Source: Spirochaetota bacterium
GTDB lineage: Bacteria > Spirochaetota > Spirochaetia > CADAEX01
Direction: 5' to 3'
DNA length: 64,000 bases
NCBI GenBank assembly: GCA_009786125.1
Contig: WQTU01000139.1
Span: forward strand, 72,483 to 136,482
Made by a program: the position numbers and the translations under genes. The notes under the pieces were generated by a model, which saw only the letters and a list, made by a program, of their open reading frames with translations, did no database searches and was not told where the DNA came from. Positions 60,103-64,000 of the stretch are shown here, one piece after another (position 1 is the stretch's first letter; every line of letters begins with the position of its first letter).

Positions 60103-60954
60103 TCAGACTGTATCCATAAATGTTTTCTCTGTTTTGTTAAACATTATTATTCCGGAGAACAAAACAGTAAATGTAATTCCAACACTTATTAGTATATGAT
60201 TTAGATTCACTTCCCCTGCGCCTAAATATGCATACCTGAATATTTCAATTACCGGAGCCACTGGATTTAACAGCATGAATATTCTGTATTGTTCCGGAAT
60301 AAGCGATAACGGAAATATTACAGGAGTTGCATACATCCAGAGCTGCACAAAAAACGGAAGTACAAAATTGAAGTCTCTGTACTTTGTTGTAACAGACGAA
60401 ATCCATACGCCAAAACCCAAACTAATCAGCGCCATATAAATTAAAAGAAGTGGTGTAAAAACAACTAACCAATTAAACGTTGGCGTATAACCTTTAAATA
60501 CAAATATACAATACATAACAATAAATACCATATACTGAATAGCATATCTTATCATGCTGGATATAATATTTGATATTGGAACCGCAAGCCTGGGAAAATA
60601 TACCTTGCCAAAAATACCGGCATTGCCTGTAAAAGTACCCCCTGTTTTTGAAAGGCAGTCTGCAAAATATGTCCAATTAATAATTCCTGCTGTATAAAAT
60701 AACAGCATGGGAATCCCGTCGGTAGGTATTTGCGCAATAGTGCCAAATATAAGCGCAAACATGCCTCCTGTAAAAAGCGGCTGAATAATAAACCACAAGG
60801 GTCCCAAAATTGTCTGCTTATAGAATGTTACAAAATCCCTTTTTATAAACATTCTTATAAGATCTCTGTATTTCCATATATCACCAAGATTAAGAGATAA
60901 GAGATTATTTCTTGGCTTTATTATTAGCGTCCAGTCTTTATCGTTGTTATCCAC
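60103..60954 (-). CDS. wzm: Polysaccharide ABC exporter permease
   Basis: This 283-aa inner-membrane protein of the ABC-2 family has an N-terminal cytoplasmic stretch with YRDLIRMFIKRDFVTFYKQT (about 29-48), ILGPLWFIIQPLFTGGMFAL starting the first TM, and about six TMs in all. WMYATPVIFPLSLIPEQYRI (about 211-230) and LNPVAPVIEIFRYAYLG are the conserved Wzm segments. It pairs with wzt to export the finished glycan. It starts 4 bp after fcl. Between it and wzt two ATPase genes are inserted, which spaces the exporter subunits by 3.2 kb. Confidence 0.93.
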   Translation of the reverse strand: MDNNDKDWTLIIKPRNNLLSLNLGDIWKYRDLIRMFIKRDFVTFYKQTILGPLWFIIQPLFTGGMFALIFGTIAQIPTDGIPMLLFYTAGIINWTYFADCLSKTGGTFTGNAGIFGKVYFPRLAVPISNIISSMIRYAIQYMVFIVMYCIFVFKGYTPTFNWLVVFTPLLLIYMALISLGFGVWISSVTTKYRDFNFVLPFFVQLWMYATPVIFPLSLIPEQYRIFMLLNPVAPVIEIFRYAYLGAGEVNLNHILISVGITFTVLFSGIIMFNKTEKTFMDTV

Positions 60955-60958
60955 TTAT

Positions 60959-62056
60959 TTAATCCTTTATTTTATTAAAAACTTTGGTTATCCCATCCCT
61001 AAGCGATACTTGCTCTTTCCATCCGAGCGAATGAAGCCTTGAAACATCCATAAGCTTCCTCGGAGTTCCATCCGGTTTTGAAGAATCAAAAACCAAAGCG
61101 CCTGTATAGCCGGTTATATTTTTAATCATTTCTGCCAATTCTTTTATTGTAATATCCCTGCCTGTACCTATATTGATAATTTCTCCGATCTCTTTGGCTC
61201 CATATTTTTCCATAAGAAAAAAACAGGCATCTGCAAGGTCGTCCGAAAAAAGAAACTCCCTGTACGGCGTGCCCGTACCCCAGATAACAACTTTATCTTT
61301 ATAAACAAGGTGTTTTTCAAGCTTGCTTATAATTTCTGCCTCACTTGCCTTTGCCTGCGACACGGATGTCGCGCGCGGCGCTGCGACACGGATGTCGCCA
61401 TTAGCGCCGCGATCATCTGTCTTTCCATAAAAATCAAGATTCTTTCTTATTCGTTCAAAATCATTTTCCATCAATAATTTCCCAAGATATATCCGCCTTA
61501 AAAGAGCAGGCAGAACATGAGAATTTTCAAAATCAAAATTATCATCAGGTCCAAAAAGATTTGTAGGCATTACAGAAATAAAATTTGTTCCGTATTGTTC
61601 GTTATAGTATCTGCACAGTTTTATTGCAGCAATTTTTGCTATTGCGTATGGCTCGTTAGTTGATTCAAGAACTCCTGTTAAAAGACAATCTTCCTTCATG
61701 GGCTGCGCTGCATTTCTTGGATATATGCACGAGGAACCCAGGTTTAAAAGCTTTTTTACGCCATATTTCCAGGAAGCATTAATTACATTGGCTGCTATCA
61801 TTATATTCTGATATATAAATTCCGCTTTGTATGTGTTGTTCGCATGTATGCCGCCTACTTTTGCAGCAGCAAGAAAAACATATTCCGGCTTCTCTTTTTC
61901 AAAGAACTCTTCCACCTGGGCTTGCTGGGTCAAATCCAGTTCCCTAAAAGTTCTTGTAATAATATTGCTGCAGCCTGCTTTTACAAGACGCCTTACAAGA
62001 GCAGACCCAACAAGCCCGTCGTGTCCCGCTACATATATTTTACTGTTCTTATCCAT
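60959..62056 (-). CDS. fcl: GDP-L-fucose synthase with palindrome-derived insert
   Basis: This 365-aa SDR turns GDP-4-keto-6-deoxy-D-mannose into GDP-L-fucose by double epimerisation and reduction. It has [20 protein letters not shown] (about 7-26), [20 protein letters not shown] (about 59-78), [20 protein letters not shown] (about 106-125), the catalytic Tyr-Lys in [14 protein letters not shown], and [20 protein letters not shown]. It is some 40 residues longer than compact family members. Part of the excess is a GC-rich stretch (residues about 216-233, [18 protein letters not shown]) encoded by palindromic repeats at 61357-61411, in a loop that is variable in the family. Confidence 0.93.
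   Translation of the reverse strand: MDKNSKIYVAGHDGLVGSALVRRLVKAGCSNIITRTFRELDLTQQAQVEEFFEKEKPEYVFLAAAKVGGIHANNTYKAEFIYQNIMIAANVINASWKYGVKKLLNLGSSCIYPRNAAQPMKEDCLLTGVLESTNEPYAIAKIAAIKLCRYYNEQYGTNFISVMPTNLFGPDDNFDFENSHVLPALLRRIYLGKLLMENDFERIRKNLDFYGKTDDRGANGDIRVAAPRATSVSQAKASEAEIISKLEKHLVYKDKVVIWGTGTPYREFLFSDDLADACFFLMEKYGAKEIGEIINIGTGRDITIKELAEMIKNITGYTGALVFDSSKPDGTPRKLMDVSRLHSLGWKEQVSLRDGITKVFNKIKD
61357..61411. repeat. Nested palindromic element inside fcl
   Basis: GCGACACGGATGTCGC occurs twice (61357-61372 and 61383-61398); each is a hairpin with stem GCGACA/TGTCGC and loop CGGA. The second copy lies within an outer 9-bp inverted repeat, CGCGGCGCT (61374-61382) and AGCGCCGCG (61403-61411). 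The stretch is strongly GC-rich in an AT-rich gene and keeps the reading frame open. Confidence 0.9.
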
Positions 62057-62103
62057 AGATACCGCCCAACTTCTGCCTGCCTATGCGTTGTTCGCTCCAA
62101 AGC

Positions 62104-63192
62104 CTACTCATTAAAATCAAAAAGCTTAAACCCTTCTTCCTTAAGTACAGAGTCTTTTTTCGCTTCCAGAACATCGCTCTTAACCATATCTTTAACAAGA
62201 TCCAAAAGAGTATGTTTGTGCTTCCAGCCAAGTTTTTCTCTTGCCTTGGTTGGGTCTCCCAAAAGAAATTCTACTTCTGTAGGTCTAAAATATCTTGGAT
62301 CTATTTCAACAATTACTTCGTTTGTTTGTTTGCAAATTCCTTTTTCATCTACCCCGCTGCCCTGCCATTCCAGCTCTATACCCACTTCTTTGAAAGCAAA
62401 TTCAACAAATTCCCGCACCGTATGTGTTTCGCCTGTCGCAACCACAAAATCTTCCGGGGTTTTCTGCTGCAGCATAAGCCACATGGCAACCACATAATCC
62501 TTTGCGTGTCCCCAGTCTCTTTTCGAATCAATGTTCCCAAGATAAAGTTTTTTCTGCAAACCCAAAGATATGCGCGCCGCTGCTCTTGTTATTTTTCTTG
62601 TTACAAATGTTTCTCCGCGGATAGGGCTCTCGTGATTAAAAAGTATTCCGTTACACGCAAAAATACCATACGCTTCCCTGTAGTTAACAGTTATCCAGTA
62701 GCTGTAAAGTTTTGCCGCAGCATATGGGCTTCTCGGATAAAACGGCGTTGTTTCCCTTTGCGGAATCTCCTGCACAAGCCCGTAAAGTTCCGATGTAGAT
62801 GCCTGATAAAATTTCGTCTTTTTCTCAAGCCCAAGAATACGTATTGCCTCCAGCAGCCTCAAAGTACCAAGCCCGTCTGCATTTGCAGTATACTCCGGAG
62901 TTTCAAACGAAACCTTTACGTGCGATTGCGCTGCAAGATTGTATATTTCATCAGGCTGAACATCCTGCACAATTCTTATAAGATTTGTAGAATCTGTCAT
63001 ATCTCCGTAATGGAGTATAAAATTAATATCTTTTTCGTGCCGATCTTTGTAAAGATGATCTATCCTGTGAGTATTAAACAAAGAACTTCGTCTTTTTATT
63101 CCATGAACTTCGTAATTTTTCGACAAAAGAAGTTCGGCAAGATATGCGCCATCCTGCCCCGTAATTCCCGTTATAAGCGCTTTTTTCTTCAT
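62104..63192 (-). CDS. gmd: GDP-mannose 4,6-dehydratase
   Basis: This 362-aa extended SDR makes GDP-4-keto-6-deoxy-D-mannose. It has [20 protein letters not shown] (about 4-23), [39 protein letters not shown] (about 84-103), the catalytic [20 protein letters not shown] (about 132-151) with [10 protein letters not shown], and [20 protein letters not shown]. It feeds fcl (GDP-L-fucose), 47 bp downstream, and perhaps the Rmd-like enzyme at 31497 (GDP-D-rhamnose). It starts 12 bp after the regulator gene. Confidence 0.96.
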   Translation of the reverse strand: MKKKALITGITGQDGAYLAELLLSKNYEVHGIKRRSSLFNTHRIDHLYKDRHEKDINFILHYGDMTDSTNLIRIVQDVQPDEIYNLAAQSHVKVSFETPEYTANADGLGTLRLLEAIRILGLEKKTKFYQASTSELYGLVQEIPQRETTPFYPRSPYAAAKLYSYWITVNYREAYGIFACNGILFNHESPIRGETFVTRKITRAAARISLGLQKKLYLGNIDSKRDWGHAKDYVVAMWLMLQQKTPEDFVVATGETHTVREFVEFAFKEVGIELEWQGSGVDEKGICKQTNEVIVEIDPRYFRPTEVEFLLGDPTKAREKLGWKHKHTLLDLVKDMVKSDVLEAKKDSVLKEEGFKLFDFNE

Positions 63193-63204
63193 TTCTCTCC
63201 CTTT

Positions 63205-63738
63205 CTATTTTGTAACTATATTTTTAAGATAGTAATTGTTTTTTTCGTTAGCCGCCTGGAATGTATTTCTGTCAACAGACTCGCTGTAAATAACAAAAAT
63301 CCCGAATCGCGAAGCATCCGCACCCGGAGCTTCCCCGCTGCCATACTGCATCTGATTTTTAAGCGACACATGCTCCACAATAAAATCTATATCGCTTTTT
63401 CCTGCAAGAAAAATTTTTTCAAACCCGCTCTTTTTAGCATCTTTTACAATCTCCTCAATCGCCTCTTTATAAATAACAACATTTCGGATTGTACGCTTAA
63501 AAAATTTATAACTTCTGGCAGATATCTCTTCAATTCCCTGAGGAGAAACCGCATAAGCAATATTTCGATTATTCACTTTTTTTATCGTTATCAACCCTTT
63601 TTCAACCAGCCGCTTGAGCATTGTATTTGTCATGCCGAGCGAAAGTCCTGCGATTTTCGCAAGATCCCTCTGCTTTATTGAGTCTTTACTTTTGTGGATT
63701 TTCTCAAGAATTGATAATTCTTTTTCGCTGCAATTCAT
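63205..63738 (-). CDS. MarR-type EPS-associated transcriptional regulator
   Basis: This 177-aa protein has an N-terminal winged helix: EKELSILEKIHKSKDSIKQR (about 5-24), DLAKIAGLSLGMTNTMLKRL (recognition helix region, about 25-44), EKGLITIKKVNNRNIAYAVS (wing). The remaining 95 residues include KKSGFEKIFLAGKSDIDFIV, a Rossmann-like strand pattern. It resembles the 'MarR family EPS-associated' regulators at the head of polysaccharide loci. I chose ATG 63738. The frame stays open 46 codons further up, but that part has low-complexity, non-family sequence. As first gene of the operon it probably controls the whole locus. Confidence 0.8.
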   Translation of the reverse strand: MNCSEKELSILEKIHKSKDSIKQRDLAKIAGLSLGMTNTMLKRLVEKGLITIKKVNNRNIAYAVSPQGIEEISARSYKFFKRTIRNVVIYKEAIEEIVKDAKKSGFEKIFLAGKSDIDFIVEHVSLKNQMQYGSGEAPGADASRFGIFVIYSESVDRNTFQAANEKNNYYLKNIVTK

Positions 63739-63951
63739 TTTCGATTTTTTATACTGATGATTTGAAAAGCTTTGTGTGTTTTTGTGCGAAAGCCCTTGTC
63801 TTCCCGCCTTTGTGCGGCAAAAAGCCAAATCTCGTGCTGTTGTTTCAAAAAGATACACCTCTGCCATTAGAAGCACAAAGAGTCAATTTTTTTTCGAAAC
63901 AACAGCCGCTGCCGAAACACGCTGACTGTTCACATTGTTCAAACATCGAAC
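63739..63951 (-). other. Leader region between promoter and regulator gene
   Basis: About 210 nt separate the -10 box from the chosen regulator start. No conserved gene is visible. An in-frame extension of the regulator could start at 63876, but its sequence looks non-coding. A small inverted repeat (CAGCGGCTG-type) lies near 63905. The length would allow a regulatory leader, for example for antitermination. Confidence 0.4.
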
Positions 63952-63979
63952 ATTATAACAAAATCTGTTTCTTTTTCAA
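63952..63979 (-). promoter_or_regulatory. Sigma70-like promoter of the polysaccharide operon
   Basis: On the minus strand TTGAAA (63979-63974) and a perfect TATAAT (63957-63952) are 16 bp apart, and A/T-rich sequence lies upstream. It is the best promoter match seen in the window and is correctly placed to transcribe the regulator and all following minus-strand genes. Confidence 0.7.
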
Positions 63980-64000
63980 TAGTTTTTATCAATAAATTCA

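Overview
The window is AT-rich, almost entirely coding, and nearly every gene lies on the minus strand. It reads as one very large surface-polysaccharide (O-antigen or capsule) locus with a lipoprotein-export module at its far end. Gram-negative envelope functions are present: a LolCDE-type lipoprotein ABC system with a LolA-like sorting protein and an outer-membrane barrel-like protein, and a Wzm/Wzt polysaccharide exporter. The promoter-proximal MarR-type EPS-associated regulator and the arrangement of the Lol genes resemble Treponema and other Spirochaetota. That taxonomic guess is inference from gene content; no rRNA or marker gene is present.

Reading in the direction of transcription (64 kb towards 1): a sigma70-like promoter near 63.95 kb and a leader of about 200 nt precede the EPS regulator, then gmd and fcl (GDP-L-fucose), then wzm and wzt (export) interrupted by two accessory ATPase genes. 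Next are an FkbM methyltransferase and a block for a CDP-3,6-dideoxyhexose with a two-carbon branch (RfbF, RfbG, RfbH, a YerE-like ThDP enzyme and a YerF-like reductase: the CDP-yersiniose route). A UDP-HexNAc block follows (4,6-dehydratase, reductase, 2-epimerase: UDP-L-FucNAc or UDP-L-QuiNAc). From 42.6 to about 23 kb are many glycosyltransferases, UDP-xylose synthase, an Rmd-like reductase, several decayed glycosyltransferase fragments, and three more ATP-binding putative DNA-binding proteins.

From 23 to 9.7 kb lies the most unusual part: two tandem polytopic membrane paralogs, a CDP-glycerol-phosphotransferase-like protein, then three overlapping genes that match in order and family the Campylobacter jejuni Cj1418/Cj1417/Cj1416 enzymes making cytidine diphosphoramidate (L-glutamine kinase, gamma-glutamyl-CDP-amidate hydrolase, CTP:phosphoglutamine cytidylyltransferase). 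Two tandem giant proteins follow that fuse a YidC/Oxa1-type insertase domain to a polytopic region and a sulfatase/LTA-synthase-like phosphotransferase domain. I infer a phosphoramidate (or related phosphoryl) surface-glycan modification system with a new type of membrane transferase.

From 8.5 to 2.9 kb is the Lol module (two permeases, LolA-like protein, outer-membrane protein on minus; the LolD ATPase alone on plus). At 2.8-0 kb are a glycosyltransferase-like DUF protein, UDP-glucose dehydrogenase (feeding UDP-xylose synthase) and the start of a cytidylyltransferase cut by the window edge.

The locus has clearly been reworked. Accessory ATPase genes sit exactly at gene junctions, one flanked by a 34-bp direct repeat of the wzt start region. 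Three of them carry 12-bp in-frame tandem repeats. Palindromic elements lie in or at the start of genes, and truncated glycosyltransferases surround one inserted ATPase gene.
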